A stretch of DNA of 64,000 bases from CAZENU01 sp965117035 (GCA_965117035.1 OZ220748.1:434001-498000), one strand, 5' to 3'; positions 8,640-17,260 are shown, numbered from the stretch's first letter. Notes: a model not told the origin generated them from the letters alone. Program-made: numbers and translations.

Positions 8640-9443
8640 TCAGCTTCCCGTGGAGAGGTAGCGGCGGACGCCGTACTCCCATATCCGCAGGCAGACCAGC
8701 AGGAACAGCAGCCCGATAGCCGGGGCGATGCACTGGAACCACAGCGGCGTCCCGAGGGGGTCCGGGATGCCCAGGATGGCGACCGCCGGGAAATAGCTGA
8801 CCGCGCCGAGCGGGAAGACGAAGGTGAAGATGCCGCGGAACCACGGCCGGTAGATCGATAGCGGGAACTGGGTCGTCTCGACCCCGCCGTGCGTCACGAT
8901 GTTCGTGACCTCCAGCGTCTCGGTCGTCCAGAACGCCAGCGTCGCGTGGAGAATCATCAGCCCGGAGAAGAGCGCCGCGCCGCACAGGACCGTCGCGACG
9001 GAGAGCGCGACCTTCAGCGCGGTCCACTCGACGTCCAGCGTCGCGCTGGCCCACGCGATTACCCCGAACGCCAGCACGAGCCGTCCCAGGCGCCGCAGCA
9101 CGATCTCCTGGCCCATGAGCTGCAGGGCCGTGGAGCGCGGCCGGAGCAGCAGCCGGTCGAAGTCTCCCATCCTGACCGTGACGCCAAAGCTGTCGAAGCC
9201 CCTGCTGAAGGTGTCCGCGAAGGCGAAGCCCAGGTGGACGAGGCCGTACAGGAACGCGACCTGGGGCAGGCTCCACCCCTCCAGCGTCTCGAACCGGCTG
9301 AACAGCACCAGGATGCCGACGAACTCCACCCCGATGATGCTGAACTGGCCGATCGTCTCCATCACGAACGACGCCCGGTACTGCATCTGGCCGCGCACGG
9401 AAATGCCGGCGTAGCGCCTGTAGAGGCGGATCGAGTCGATCAT
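8640..9443 (-). CDS. ABC-2 family transporter permease (DUF990-type)
   Basis: A 267-aa polytopic membrane protein with about six hydrophobic segments. The ABC-2_2 (DUF990) signature is recognisable in GDFDRLLLRPRST and FPLSIYRPWFRGIFTFVFPLGAVSYFPA. It is the third gene of an exporter operon: ATPase (10233-11216), permease (9445-10236), this permease. The stop of the upstream permease and this ATG are separated by one base. The two permeases probably pair as a heterodimer. The substrate is unknown. Confidence 0.88.
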   Translation of the reverse strand: MIDSIRLYRRYAGISVRGQMQYRASFVMETIGQFSIIGVEFVGILVLFSRFETLEGWSLPQVAFLYGLVHLGFAFADTFSRGFDSFGVTVRMGDFDRLLLRPRSTALQLMGQEIVLRRLGRLVLAFGVIAWASATLDVEWTALKVALSVATVLCGAALFSGLMILHATLAFWTTETLEVTNIVTHGGVETTQFPLSIYRPWFRGIFTFVFPLGAVSYFPAVAILGIPDPLGTPLWFQCIAPAIGLLFLLVCLRIWEYGVRRYLSTGS

Positions 9444-9444
9444 C

Positions 9445-10236
9445 TCAGCCGCCCTGCATCACGAGCCGCCGCAGGCCGCGCGACAGCACCCACCGGCCGA
9501 TCAGCACGAGCGCGGCCGCCCACGCTAGCTGGTGCGCCAGGTGCGGCGCGACGTCGCTCGTGGGGATGTGGCCAAGGTAGATGCGGTAGGGCGTGTCGAC
9601 GATGCCGCGGAACGGCAGCACGTTGATGACCGTCTGCGCCCAGTCGGGGAAGAAGGGGATCGGCACGATCATACCCGTGAAGATCGTCACGGCGATCCCC
9701 GACAGGACTGCCGCCCCCTGTCCGGAGACGGTCCACATCATTGTGACGTTGATCAGCGTCATGAACGCGCTGCTGATCAGCAGCGCGCCGATCATCGAGA
9801 CCGCGAAAGCCGCGCCGGCGGTCGGCGACGCGGGCAGGTCCATCCCGAAGAAGAGCAGGGCCAGCATCAGCAGCGGCGCCGCCCGGAGAAGGGTGGGCGC
9901 CGTCCGGTACGCGAGAGCGCGGGCGAGCCACAGGCTGTACAGGTCGACCGGACGCAGAAGCTCGTAGCCGACCAGCCCGGACCGGATGAGGTTGTGCACC
10001 TCGCGGTCGACGGTCCAGGGCAGGAGCATGATGAATCCCTGGCCCAGCCAGATGTAGGTCGTCACCTCGTCCACGGTCATCGGCTGGTCGGCGGTGCTGG
10101 ACCGGAAGAACGCCTTGAAGATCATGACCCGGATGAATCCCCAGAAAATCTGCGTCGTGAAGCCGGCGACCGCCGCGGCGCGGTACTGCAGCAGCGTGCG
10201 GAAGTTCGCGCTCATGACGGCCGCGTAGGCGCTCAT
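9445..10236 (-). CDS. ABC-2 family transporter permease
   Basis: A 263-aa membrane protein (about six helices) with family blocks IRSGLVGYELLRPVDLYSLWLARALAYR and IPFFPDWAQTVINVLPFRGIVDTPYRIYLG. The ATG at 10236 overlaps the ATPase stop as ATGA, so translation is likely coupled. A much longer frame running into the ATPase gene in another phase is a GC-rich artefact. It works with the downstream permease and the ATPase as an exporter. Confidence 0.88.
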   Translation of the reverse strand: MSAYAAVMSANFRTLLQYRAAAVAGFTTQIFWGFIRVMIFKAFFRSSTADQPMTVDEVTTYIWLGQGFIMLLPWTVDREVHNLIRSGLVGYELLRPVDLYSLWLARALAYRTAPTLLRAAPLLMLALLFFGMDLPASPTAGAAFAVSMIGALLISSAFMTLINVTMMWTVSGQGAAVLSGIAVTIFTGMIVPIPFFPDWAQTVINVLPFRGIVDTPYRIYLGHIPTSDVAPHLAHQLAWAAALVLIGRWVLSRGLRRLVMQGG

Positions 10237-11216
10237 CCGCGCTCCTCGGAGTACATCCGCGCGACGATCTCCTCGATCGGCGGGTCCTCCACGAACAGGT
10301 CGCGCACTGGGTAACGGGACGCGATGCGGGCGATCAGGTCGGCAGGCGGGATGCGCCGGGGATCGAAGCTCAGGTAGACGCGGCCGCCCTCTCGCCGCAT
10401 CGGGACGGCGTCCGGGTCGGACACCTCCGCGCCAGGCTCCGCCAGGTCGACGATGAGCCGGCGCTCGGGCGCGATGCTCTCGCGCAGCGCCTCCAGCGCG
10501 CCGTCGTAGAGAATGACCCCTTCGCCGATGACCATGACGCGGGTGCAGAGCGCCTCGATGTCGTCCATGTCGTGCGTCGTCAGGATGACGGTCACGCCGC
10601 GCTCGCGGTTGTAGCGCCTGATGAAGTCGCGGAAGGCCAGCTTGGAGACGGCGTCCAGGCCGATGGTCGGCTCGTCCAGGAACAGGATCGACGGCTGGTG
10701 CAGCAGGGCGGCGGCTAAATCGCACCGCATGCGCTGGCCCAGGCTGAGCTGCCGGACCGGCACGTCCATCAGCGGCCCGAGGTTCATCAGCGCCACCAGC
10801 TCGCCCAGCGTGCTGGCGTAGTCGTCGGGCCCGACGCGGTATATCTCCCGCAGCAGCTCGAACGACTCGACGACCGGCAGGTCCCACCATAGCTGCGTCC
10901 GCTGGCCGAACACGACGCCGATGTGGGCGACGTGGGCGACGCGCTCGCGCCACGGCACGCGGCCGAGGATCTCGCACCGGCCGGAGTCGGGCACGAGTAT
11001 GCCGGAAATGACCTTCACGGTGGTCGACTTGCCGGCGCCATTCGGGCCGATGTAGCCGACGAGCTCGCCCGGCTCGATCTCGAACGAGACGCCATCGAGC
11101 GCGCTCACGGTGCGGTACTCCCTGTGCGCAATGCCTCGCAGCGCGCCCCATATGCCGGGCCTGCGCTCGGCGATGCGGAAGCTCTTTTTCAGGTCCTCGA
11201 CAACGATCTGCGGCAT
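10233..11216 (-). CDS. ABC transporter ATP-binding protein
   Basis: A 327-aa ABC ATPase: Walker A GPNGAGKST (residues 57-65), Q-loop around VVFGQRTQLWWD, signature LSLGQRMRCD, Walker B ILFLDEPTIGLD and switch His in LTTHDMDDIE. The C-terminal 90 residues form an extension typical of ABC-2 exporters. This is the first gene of the operon with two permeases; GGGGAG precedes the ATG. It energises export of an unidentified substrate. Confidence 0.93.
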   Translation of the reverse strand: MPQIVVEDLKKSFRIAERRPGIWGALRGIAHREYRTVSALDGVSFEIEPGELVGYIGPNGAGKSTTVKVISGILVPDSGRCEILGRVPWRERVAHVAHIGVVFGQRTQLWWDLPVVESFELLREIYRVGPDDYASTLGELVALMNLGPLMDVPVRQLSLGQRMRCDLAAALLHQPSILFLDEPTIGLDAVSKLAFRDFIRRYNRERGVTVILTTHDMDDIEALCTRVMVIGEGVILYDGALEALRESIAPERRLIVDLAEPGAEVSDPDAVPMRREGGRVYLSFDPRRIPPADLIARIASRYPVRDLFVEDPPIEEIVARMYSEERG

Positions 11217-11293
11217 CCAGCTACTCCCCGATACGGCGGCGGTTCAGTCCGCCAATCCGCTGAACAACGTATCCACGGTGAAAAAAAATATGC

Positions 11294-11830
11294 TCAGGCG
11301 AGCCCCTTGACCGCCAGGGCGTCGCGGAACCATCTCTCGTAGATGGGCCGGTGGTCGCCGCCGAACCCCACTCTTTCCAACGCCTCGCCAGGCGGCACGA
11401 TCATCCTTGCGGTCGTCTCATGCCGAGGCTCCCACGGCTCCAGCGAAACGTCCGCGCACCAGAGAGATCTGACCAGCACACGGCCCTGTTCGGAGCCCTC
11501 GACGCACGCGCCTCTGGCGAAGCCGAGCAGCGTTGCGTCGTCTACCACAGCGCAGGCCTCCTCGAACACCTCCCGGTCCAGGGTCTGCCGCCAGTCCTCG
11601 TTGCCATCGGGCCGCCCGCCGGGGAGTTCCCAGTCGACGCCGGGCCACGTTACGACGACGACGTTGTTTTCGGGGGTGAAGCAGATCCCTGCCGAGCCGT
11701 TGGGTATGCCGTCCGGCGCGGGCAGCTCCGGCGGGTGCCACGACACGACCCACTCCTGGCCGCGTTCGTCGCGGGACCGGAATTCCTCGCCGGCGCGCGC
11801 GGGGTGGCGTGGGCCCGTCAACTGGTGCAC
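11294..11830 (-). CDS. NUDIX hydrolase
   Basis: About 178 aa. The NUDIX box is complete: GRPDGNE, seven residues, then REVFEEACAVV, matching GX5EX7REUXEEXGU except Cys-Ala for the Gly. Flanking strands are NVVVVTWPGVDWELPGG and VRSLWCADVSL. It hydrolyses a nucleoside-diphosphate-linked substrate of unknown identity. The start is uncertain: a GTG at 11830 (or TTG at 11821) lies inside the end of the methyltransferase gene, suggesting coupling. Confidence 0.8.
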   Translation of the reverse strand: MHQLTGPRHPARAGEEFRSRDERGQEWVVSWHPPELPAPDGIPNGSAGICFTPENNVVVVTWPGVDWELPGGRPDGNEDWRQTLDREVFEEACAVVDDATLLGFARGACVEGSEQGRVLVRSLWCADVSLEPWEPRHETTARMIVPPGEALERVGFGGDHRPIYERWFRDALAVKGLA

Positions 11831-12642
11831 GACCGCACGGCGGCGCTCTCCCCGGACAGCCTCATTCGGGCCACCAGCACGGGGGGGAGCTCCGACTGCG
11901 AGGACCACCTGCCTTCCTCGCCGTGCGGCGAGACCGGCTCCTCGATGCCGTCCAGCACGAACCCGGCGGCGAAGAACGGGGCGAGAAGCGCGCCCAGCGG
12001 CCTGTGGAAGTACCAGTGTGGCTCAGGTTCTCCCCGGATGGCTGTTCCTTTCGCCGCGAACGGCGTCGCGTAGTCCTTGACCTTTATCGAGTGCGTGATA
12101 ACGCTGACGCCGTTCTGGCCTTCGTGCCACTCCGTGACCCTGGTCGTCGTGGGCGACTCGAAGGATGGGTGGATGACAGAGAACACGAACCGCCCGCCCT
12201 GCTTCAGCAGCCAAGGCAGGGACGCCGCCAGGGGCTCGATCTCCGCCATGTCCATTAACGCCATCGCGCACACGACCGCGTCGAAGCGCCGTTCTCCGAG
12301 CGCAAGGAGCCGGGCAGCGTCCGTGGCGTCCAGCAACCGGTAGTCGATCATGTCTGCGTTCTCGACCGTCCGTGCCCGCGCAAGCTCGATGAACGCCTCC
12401 GAGAAGTCCGTGGCGACCACTTTCGCGCCCGCTCTCGCCATGCGACGGGCGAAGTTGCCGTTGCCGCACGCTATCTCGAGGACCGACTCACCGGGCCGCA
12501 GCCCCAGCAGACGCTCCTGGGCCGGCCAGATAATCGCCTTCGAGTGCCGGTTGCCCTCCTTCATGTATTCGTCCCAGAACGGGGCCTTCCTGTCCCATAC
12601 TTCCCTGACGTCTTCGTTGGTGACCTCGGCATCCAGAGTCAC
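11818..12642 (-). CDS. Class I SAM-dependent methyltransferase
   Basis: A 274-aa methyltransferase. Motif I is VLEIACGNGNFARRMA, followed by VVATDFSEAFIELAR (acidic ribose-binding loop) and FDAVVCAMALMDM (motif IV region). The N-terminus VREVWDRKAPFWDEYM resembles ubiquinone/biotin-type small-molecule methyltransferases. A GTG start at 12642 is preferred because GGAGGTG lies 6 bases upstream; longer frames lack a binding site. It overlaps the NUDIX gene downstream. The substrate is unknown. Confidence 0.85.
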   Translation of the reverse strand: MTLDAEVTNEDVREVWDRKAPFWDEYMKEGNRHSKAIIWPAQERLLGLRPGESVLEIACGNGNFARRMARAGAKVVATDFSEAFIELARARTVENADMIDYRLLDATDAARLLALGERRFDAVVCAMALMDMAEIEPLAASLPWLLKQGGRFVFSVIHPSFESPTTTRVTEWHEGQNGVSVITHSIKVKDYATPFAAKGTAIRGEPEPHWYFHRPLGALLAPFFAAGFVLDGIEEPVSPHGEEGRWSSQSELPPVLVARMRLSGESAAVRSCTS

Positions 12643-12664
12643 GGGAACACCTCCGCGCGTCGTC

Positions 12665-13360
12665 CTAGCTGGCCCCGGCCGGGACGACATAGCCGAGCTT
12701 CGAGATGCGAAATGCCGCGGCGTCCCTCGACACGGCGAAGCCTTCCGCTACGCGCTGGACGAGCGCGCCGTGGCGCCCGGTCTTGTCCTCGACCAGCCTG
12801 CCGCCGCCCGACTCCGCCAGCGACTGCTCCACGATCGCCCGGAGGGGCGTGATCGGCATCAGCAGGGCGCCGCCCGCGTAGCCGGCCTGCCACTCCATCC
12901 AGTCGGTCTGGGGCGCCGCGACGACCCGGGACCTGCGGCAGCGCCGGTAGAGCGGCCGCCTCTGGCCGGGCTTACGGCCGGCGCCCTCCAGCGTCCACAG
13001 GAAACCGTGGAACACTACGTGGGCGTACTCGTGGGCCAGCGTGCTGCGCAGTCGGTTCTCCCGCGAGGCCGACTCCGACAGGTACTTCGCGATCCGCACG
13101 GACGGCTTCTGCCGCCGACGGAACTCGGTCACCCCCTCGACGGCGCGGCCCTCGCCGGCCAGGTTCGCGTACAGATCGAGCGCGGCGACGTCCCGCTCGA
13201 TCATCACGGTGAGGTCGTCTGTAGTGAGCGGGTAGGTCACGGCGCCGTTCCTCTCCCGCAGGAAGGCCTCGACGATATCCTCGCACTGTGCGTCGAGCTC
13301 GTGCTGGTCGTAGTAGGGGCGCTGCTCGAAGCGTCCGGACCGGTCGCGCAGCCACTTCAT
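12665..13360 (-). CDS. ImmA/IrrE-family metallo-endopeptidase
   Basis: A 231-aa predicted zinc protease with STLAHEYAHVVFHG (HEXXH, His110, Glu111, His114). Its ATG overlaps the stop of the XRE regulator upstream (ATGA). In ImmA/ImmR and IrrE/DdrO pairs the protease cleaves the neighbouring repressor upon a signal such as DNA damage, so that role is inferred. The C-terminal half includes EWQAGYAGGALLMP, the third-ligand (Glu) region of the family. Confidence 0.88.
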   Translation of the reverse strand: MKWLRDRSGRFEQRPYYDQHELDAQCEDIVEAFLRERNGAVTYPLTTDDLTVMIERDVAALDLYANLAGEGRAVEGVTEFRRRQKPSVRIAKYLSESASRENRLRSTLAHEYAHVVFHGFLWTLEGAGRKPGQRRPLYRRCRRSRVVAAPQTDWMEWQAGYAGGALLMPITPLRAIVEQSLAESGGGRLVEDKTGRHGALVQRVAEGFAVSRDAAAFRISKLGYVVPAGAS

Positions 13361-13671
13361 CGGCCACCTCCCAGCGTGCGCCTGAACGCCTTGAAGGCGG
13401 CGGCGACCTGCTTGGGGTTCCTGGACCTGGAGCGAACGTCGGACGGGAACTTGCCCGCTAGGAAGTAGAGGTAGTCCTCGTCGAGGTCGAGCGCCTTCGC
13501 GAGCTGGCCCAGCAGGTGGTCGCCCGGCGGGTTGCGCCGGTCGCGCTCGATGTCGTTCAGGTACTGGGGCGAGATCGGCGTCCCGTCCTCCTTTGCGACC
13601 CTGAGCGCAAGCTCGCGCTGGCTGACCCCCTTTTCCTTGCGGGCGTTGGCAATCGTCTCTCCGAAAGTCAT
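13357..13671 (-). CDS. XRE-family transcriptional regulator (partner of ImmA/IrrE protease)
   Basis: A 104-aa protein: an N-terminal helix-turn-helix (TIANARKEKGVSQRELALRV, SPQYLNDIERDRRNPP) followed by LGQLAKALDLDEDYLYFLAGKFP, as in short ImmR/HTH_3 regulators. It is translationally coupled to the ImmA/IrrE-like gene. It probably represses its own promoter and is the protease target. Confidence 0.88.
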   Translation of the reverse strand: MTFGETIANARKEKGVSQRELALRVAKEDGTPISPQYLNDIERDRRNPPGDHLLGQLAKALDLDEDYLYFLAGKFPSDVRSRSRNPKQVAAAFKAFRRTLGGGR

Positions 13672-13675
13672 CTCG

Positions 13676-14257
13676 TCACCTCCTCGTCTCCATCCGCAGG
13701 GTCTCCAGCCACGTGGTCGTGGACTTCCTCGAACGCAGGTGTACGACTTCGAGATGGGCGTGCTCGGGCAGGGCGAACGCCTCCGGCATCGTTCGTCGCC
13801 GCCGCCAGTGCGTCTTCAGCACCCAGAGGAAGAGGGAGTCACGGGTGACGAAGTGCCACCAGAGCTTCTCCCTGTTGCCGTTCCATAGCTCTTCGCGAAG
13901 AATCCCGCGGCGCATCGTCCTCCAGAACAGCCTCCACATGACGACGTGGAACGGGTAGTCGAGCCATACGACCGTCGTAGCCCTGGGCCAGACGACGTCG
14001 TGCGCGACCCTGAAGTAGTTGCCGTCGGCGACCCAGGCATCGGCCCGCAAGGCTTCGCTCACTTGCGCTCTGAACACGTCGTCGGGCGTCTCGGTCCAGC
14101 TCGGCCCGTGGCGATAGGCGTCGAATTCGATGTGTGGAATGTGGAGGATGTCGGCCACTCTCCTGGCCACGGTCGTCTTGCCCGCGCCCGACGTGCCGAT
14201 CACGACGAAGCGCCGGGCGTCGCGCTGGGCGCAGTTGGATTCGCGGCGTTCGGGCAT
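13676..14257 (-). CDS. P-loop NTPase, adenylate kinase/topology-modulation (FlaR)-like
   Basis: A 193-aa protein with Walker A VVIGTSGAGKTTVARR, then HIEFDAYRHGPSWTE, VADGNYFRV and VVWLDYPFHVVMWRLFWRT, the pattern of 'DNA topology modulation'/FlaR-type kinases. It presumably phosphorylates a small molecule; the substrate is unknown. It ends 4 bases before the XRE regulator begins, so co-transcription is possible. Confidence 0.75.
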   Translation of the reverse strand: MPERRESNCAQRDARRFVVIGTSGAGKTTVARRVADILHIPHIEFDAYRHGPSWTETPDDVFRAQVSEALRADAWVADGNYFRVAHDVVWPRATTVVWLDYPFHVVMWRLFWRTMRRGILREELWNGNREKLWWHFVTRDSLFLWVLKTHWRRRRTMPEAFALPEHAHLEVVHLRSRKSTTTWLETLRMETRR

Positions 14258-14345
14258 ACGCTGATCAGCATATCAGCTATATGGACGACGTGCAAACCCT
14301 GTGCTGTTCCGATGCGGGGCCTTGAAGTCGACTCCGGAGGAAACT

Positions 14346-14424
14346 GTCTGAACCAGGATTATCGGGATTGGAGGATGTTCAGGATTGGGACTATCCCCAA
14401 AATCCCGGAAATCCTGATCCAGAC
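14346..14424. repeat. 79-bp imperfect palindromic element
   Basis: Left arm GTCTGAACCAGGATTATCGG and the reverse complement of the right arm, GTCTGGATCAGGATTTCCGG, match at most positions. The interior keeps a GGATTG / CAATCC-type purine-rich pattern. It lies between the P-loop gene and a NUDIX gene, just beyond the NUDIX stop. It resembles short dispersed REP- or MITE-like elements; copy number elsewhere cannot be seen. Confidence 0.6.
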
Positions 14425-14426
14425 GA

Positions 14427-14903
14427 TTAGCCCTCAGCCACCGCGAAGGCCTGCTCCGCCATGACGCGGACCTCCTCGGTCGGCGGCTCGCTGGAGCCGG
14501 CGTCACGGGCGAGGGCGGTCCCGTTGGCAAGGTCCTCCCGGCTGACCCATATCCACCCGGCGTTCAGCGGTGCGGGCGGCCCGACCGGGCGGCTGACGTA
14601 GATCAGGTCGATGTGCTGGTGGTAGCCGTCTACCGGGTCGTGGATGTCCTCGACCATGATCGTCAGCGGAGGCTGCACCATGACCGGGTAGTCCAGGTCG
14701 AACTCCGGGCCAATCGGCACGACGGCCGTCTCGAGGCCGGTCTCCTCCTCCGTCTCGCGGAGGACGGCCTGCACCGGGTCCTCGTTCTCCTCGACGTGGC
14801 CGCCGGGCGGCAGCCAGGCCCTCACCTTGGGGTGCCAGTGGAGGGCGACGTGCCCGTCGTGCACCACGTAGGCCGTCGCGGTGAAGTGCCTGACCACCGT
14901 CAT
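14427..14903 (-). CDS. NUDIX hydrolase (MutT-like)
   Basis: A 158-aa protein with a complete NUDIX box: GGHVEENEDPVQAVLRETEEETGLE. Preceding strands TATAYVVHDGHVALHWHPK and LPPGG are typical. It would hydrolyse a nucleotide or nucleotide-sugar diphosphate. The 79-bp palindrome begins directly at its 3' end. Confidence 0.88.
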   Translation of the reverse strand: MTVVRHFTATAYVVHDGHVALHWHPKVRAWLPPGGHVEENEDPVQAVLRETEEETGLETAVVPIGPEFDLDYPVMVQPPLTIMVEDIHDPVDGYHQHIDLIYVSRPVGPPAPLNAGWIWVSREDLANGTALARDAGSSEPPTEEVRVMAEQAFAVAEG

Positions 14904-14927
14904 CCGTACGTTTTCTCTCCGCCGGGC

Positions 14928-16610
14928 CTACGCTTCGGGCCGGGGGTCGGCCGGTGCGCTCGAGTCGTCGCGCGAACGCCGGGGCCTGCGGCGCCAGAGG
15001 AAGAGTCCGACCAGCAGGGCGACGATCCAGACCGGGCTGAATATGAGAAGCCAGATCACCAGGATGAAGAGGCCCGCGCCGACCGCCGACAGGGCCCGTA
15101 TCGCGTCCTTGCCGGTCTCGCCGGCGCTCCAGCCACCGATCACGTAGCCCTCTTTCTCCGAGACCCAGACCCTGACCGACCCCGACGCCTCGACGTCGCC
15201 CTCGCTCGTCTTGCCGGTCACGGTGAGCGTGGCGGTGTAGGCGGCCGGTCGATGGTCGGCGTAGGCGTGGGTGGCTTCGGCGATCGTTACGCCGGGCTCG
15301 ACGTCGCTCGTTACGGACGGCGCCCCGTCCCCGAACGTCCAGGTGAACTCGAGATCGGAAACGCCCTCGGGCCGGGTGAACGACCCCGTGAACAGCGCCT
15401 CCTCGTCCTCCTCGATGCTGATGTCGTCTCCGGCGAATACCTCGATCACGGGTATCTCGCTGATCGTCACGACGACGGAGGCCTCGCCCTCCACGGCTCC
15501 GGCCTCGCCGGTGCCCATGATGGTGATCTGCGCGAAATACGGGGAGCCGTCGTCGTCCCCGTAGTAGTGCGTCATCGGCGCGGTCACCCAGCCGCCATCG
15601 GTGGTGCGGGCCGTCCGGTCGCTGAACACCGGCGGCGTGGCGTCGCCGAAGTCCCAGGTGTACGAGAAGTTTTCGATGCCCTCCGGTGCGTCGAAGAACG
15701 CCCGGAAGGTGACCGGGTGGCCCACGCCGGCCACCTGCTCGCCACCGGCGTCGACCCTGATGTCCTGTGGCTCCAGCACCAGCGTGACGTTGACGAGCGA
15801 GAACGCGGAGGTCTGCTCCAGGAACGCGATGCGCCCCTTCAGCACCTCGATCTCTCCCTGGACCTCGGTCAGGGTGCGCCGCACGTCCAGCGCCTCCTCT
15901 ACCGTCTGCGCCCTGTCGAACAGCCTCAGCAGCGCGGCCTCGGCCGCGTTGAGATTGCCGAGGCGCGACGTCAGGTCGACGTACTCGTCGGTCACGTCCC
16001 TGCTGGACGATATCTCCGATACGACGTCCGCGGCGATGCCCCTCAGCCGCCCGACCGCCTCTTCGAGCCGGTCCGCCGGCACGCGTATGGCGACGAAACC
16101 CCTGTGTTTTTCGGCGCGGTTGGTCGACACGACCCAGCCGCCCATCTGCTGCGCCAGCGCGCCGATCGTGTCCACGGACGCGGCCACGTCGGCGACCTCC
16201 AGCGTCACGTCGACCGTGTAGACGATGATCCGACGCTGGGTGGCGAGCTGTGCGACGTGGTCCTGGGTCCCGCCGTCGCCCGCATCGGCCATGCTCCCCG
16301 CGGCCGCCTTGGTCATCGCGGGCGCCGCTGCCGCCGCCTGCGGGGCCTGCGGCTGTGCGGGTTCCGCCGCTCGCCGGGCCATGACTGCTGATCCGCCAGG
16401 GGCGCCGGGACTGCCCACGGGCCCATCTGCGCCTGCGGGAGCTGCCGGGGCCGCCATGACTGCCTGCGGCGCGCTCTCCTGGTAGGCCGCCGCCTCGTCG
16501 GCTGCGGACATCCAGGAACTTTCTTCCTCGTCGAAGCCGCCGCATCCGGCAACGGCAACCGCGCAGACGGCGAGCAGCACGATCACTATCGGTCGCATGT
16601 GCGAGATCAT
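14928..16610 (-). CDS. DUF4349 lipoprotein with two PKD domains and C-terminal membrane anchor
   Basis: A 560-aa exported protein. The lipoprotein signal (IVIVLLAVCAVAVAGC) is followed by an Ala/Pro/Gly-rich linker. The DUF4349 domain (about residues 125-310) includes RRIIVYTVDVTLEV, MGGWVVSTNRAEKHRG and a coiled-coil stretch DLTSRLGNLNAAEAALLRL. Two PKD-like folds follow (FSYTWDFGDATP and FTWTFGDGAP), then a C-terminal transmembrane hairpin (LFILVIWLLIF, VALLVGLFLW) and a basic tail. The ATG at 16610 follows AGGAGGGA. It is probably a cell-surface adhesion or sensing protein; function is unknown. Confidence 0.82.
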   Translation of the reverse strand: MISHMRPIVIVLLAVCAVAVAGCGGFDEEESSWMSAADEAAAYQESAPQAVMAAPAAPAGADGPVGSPGAPGGSAVMARRAAEPAQPQAPQAAAAAPAMTKAAAGSMADAGDGGTQDHVAQLATQRRIIVYTVDVTLEVADVAASVDTIGALAQQMGGWVVSTNRAEKHRGFVAIRVPADRLEEAVGRLRGIAADVVSEISSSRDVTDEYVDLTSRLGNLNAAEAALLRLFDRAQTVEEALDVRRTLTEVQGEIEVLKGRIAFLEQTSAFSLVNVTLVLEPQDIRVDAGGEQVAGVGHPVTFRAFFDAPEGIENFSYTWDFGDATPPVFSDRTARTTDGGWVTAPMTHYYGDDDGSPYFAQITIMGTGEAGAVEGEASVVVTISEIPVIEVFAGDDISIEEDEEALFTGSFTRPEGVSDLEFTWTFGDGAPSVTSDVEPGVTIAEATHAYADHRPAAYTATLTVTGKTSEGDVEASGSVRVWVSEKEGYVIGGWSAGETGKDAIRALSAVGAGLFILVIWLLIFSPVWIVALLVGLFLWRRRPRRSRDDSSAPADPRPEA

Positions 16611-16755
16611 AGTCCGTCCCTCCTGTCGTTGGCAACGCATGCCGCGACATGTCGACGCGGCCCTTCTGAGATATAGACGACCGCGGCGGCGGATATGTTC
16701 CACGGCCAGCGGGGCCGGGGGACGGTGCTATGCCTCAGAGCGGGTAGGGGAGGAG

Positions 16756-16828
16756 TGCCCCCAACGGAATTCGAATCCGTGTTTGCGGCTTGAAAGGCCG
16801 CCGTCCTAGTCCTCTAGACGATGGGGGC
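16756..16828 (-). tRNA. tRNA-Glu (anticodon UUC)
   Basis: The minus strand folds as a cloverleaf: acceptor arms GCCCCCA and TGGGGGC, D-arm GTCTAGAGGACTAGGAC, anticodon arm GGCGGCCTTTCAAGCCGC with loop CTTTCAA (anticodon TTC), T-loop GATTCGAATTC, and discriminator A. CCA is not encoded. Confidence 0.96.
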
Positions 16829-16985
16829 GCGAACGCGATGTCCAGACGCGCAACGGCACTCGGCCGCGCAGATACATCCCGACATCGATATTCTAGTCAT
16901 ACGCGCCTATCCGCCGCAACGACACTGAGGGCCACATCCCGACCGGACCGCCAGACCCGCGGCACGTAGCGCTCTCAGCCTGTGG

Positions 16986-16991
16986 TATATT
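16986..16991 (+). promoter_or_regulatory. Possible -10 box for the MFS leader transcript
   Basis: TATATT lies about 33 bases upstream of the leader-peptide ATG. No convincing -35 is visible, so support is weak. Confidence 0.3.
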
Positions 16992-17023
16992 CGCCGGGCA
17001 GAAAACGGCGAGAGGTGAACCCG

Positions 17024-17089
17024 ATGAAGGCGCCACATCGCAACGTATCCACACTTCCGTCCGGTCGGACCCGCGCCTGGCGCCGCTGA
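17024..17089 (+). CDS. Putative 21-aa leader peptide upstream of MFS gene
   Basis: An ATG with GAGAGGTGA 6 bases upstream opens a 21-codon frame (MKAPHRNVSTLPSGRTRAWRR) ending in TGA. It lies about 170 bases before the MFS start with a terminator-like hairpin between them. Its last codons contain GCCGCT (17082-17087), complementary to the 5' arm of that hairpin (AGCGGC, 17212-17217), so ribosome position on the leader could decide whether the hairpin forms. Expression as peptide is inferred only. Confidence 0.45.
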   Translation: MKAPHRNVSTLPSGRTRAWRR

Positions 17090-17210
17090 CGAACACACCG
17101 GCGGACCGTCCCCGGGGGCTTCGAGATAGTGGGCCTCCAGGTGGTCCGCGCTGACGACAGAGCTTGCTGACGATGTAGCGTAACGTCTACGCCTCCCCAG
17201 CGACGTCTAG

Positions 17211-17240
17211 GAGCGGCCTGACCGCCGCTCTTTGTTGTTC
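17211..17240 (+). terminator. Terminator/attenuator-like hairpin before MFS gene
   Basis: GAGCGGC (17211-17217) and GCCGCTC (17224-17230) pair perfectly around a 6-base loop and are followed by CTTTGTTGTT. It sits just upstream of the MFS ribosome-binding site (GGGAGG) and downstream of a small upstream frame, the layout of ribosome-mediated attenuation. Confidence 0.55.
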
Positions 17241-17260
17241 GCTGTCGGGAGGACAGTCCA

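Noticed and set aside
9445..11151. A 568-codon frame joining the ABC ATPase region to the permease as one fusion protein
   Set aside because: The N-terminal half is out of phase with the real ATPase and has no Walker motifs. The ATGA overlap shows two separate genes.
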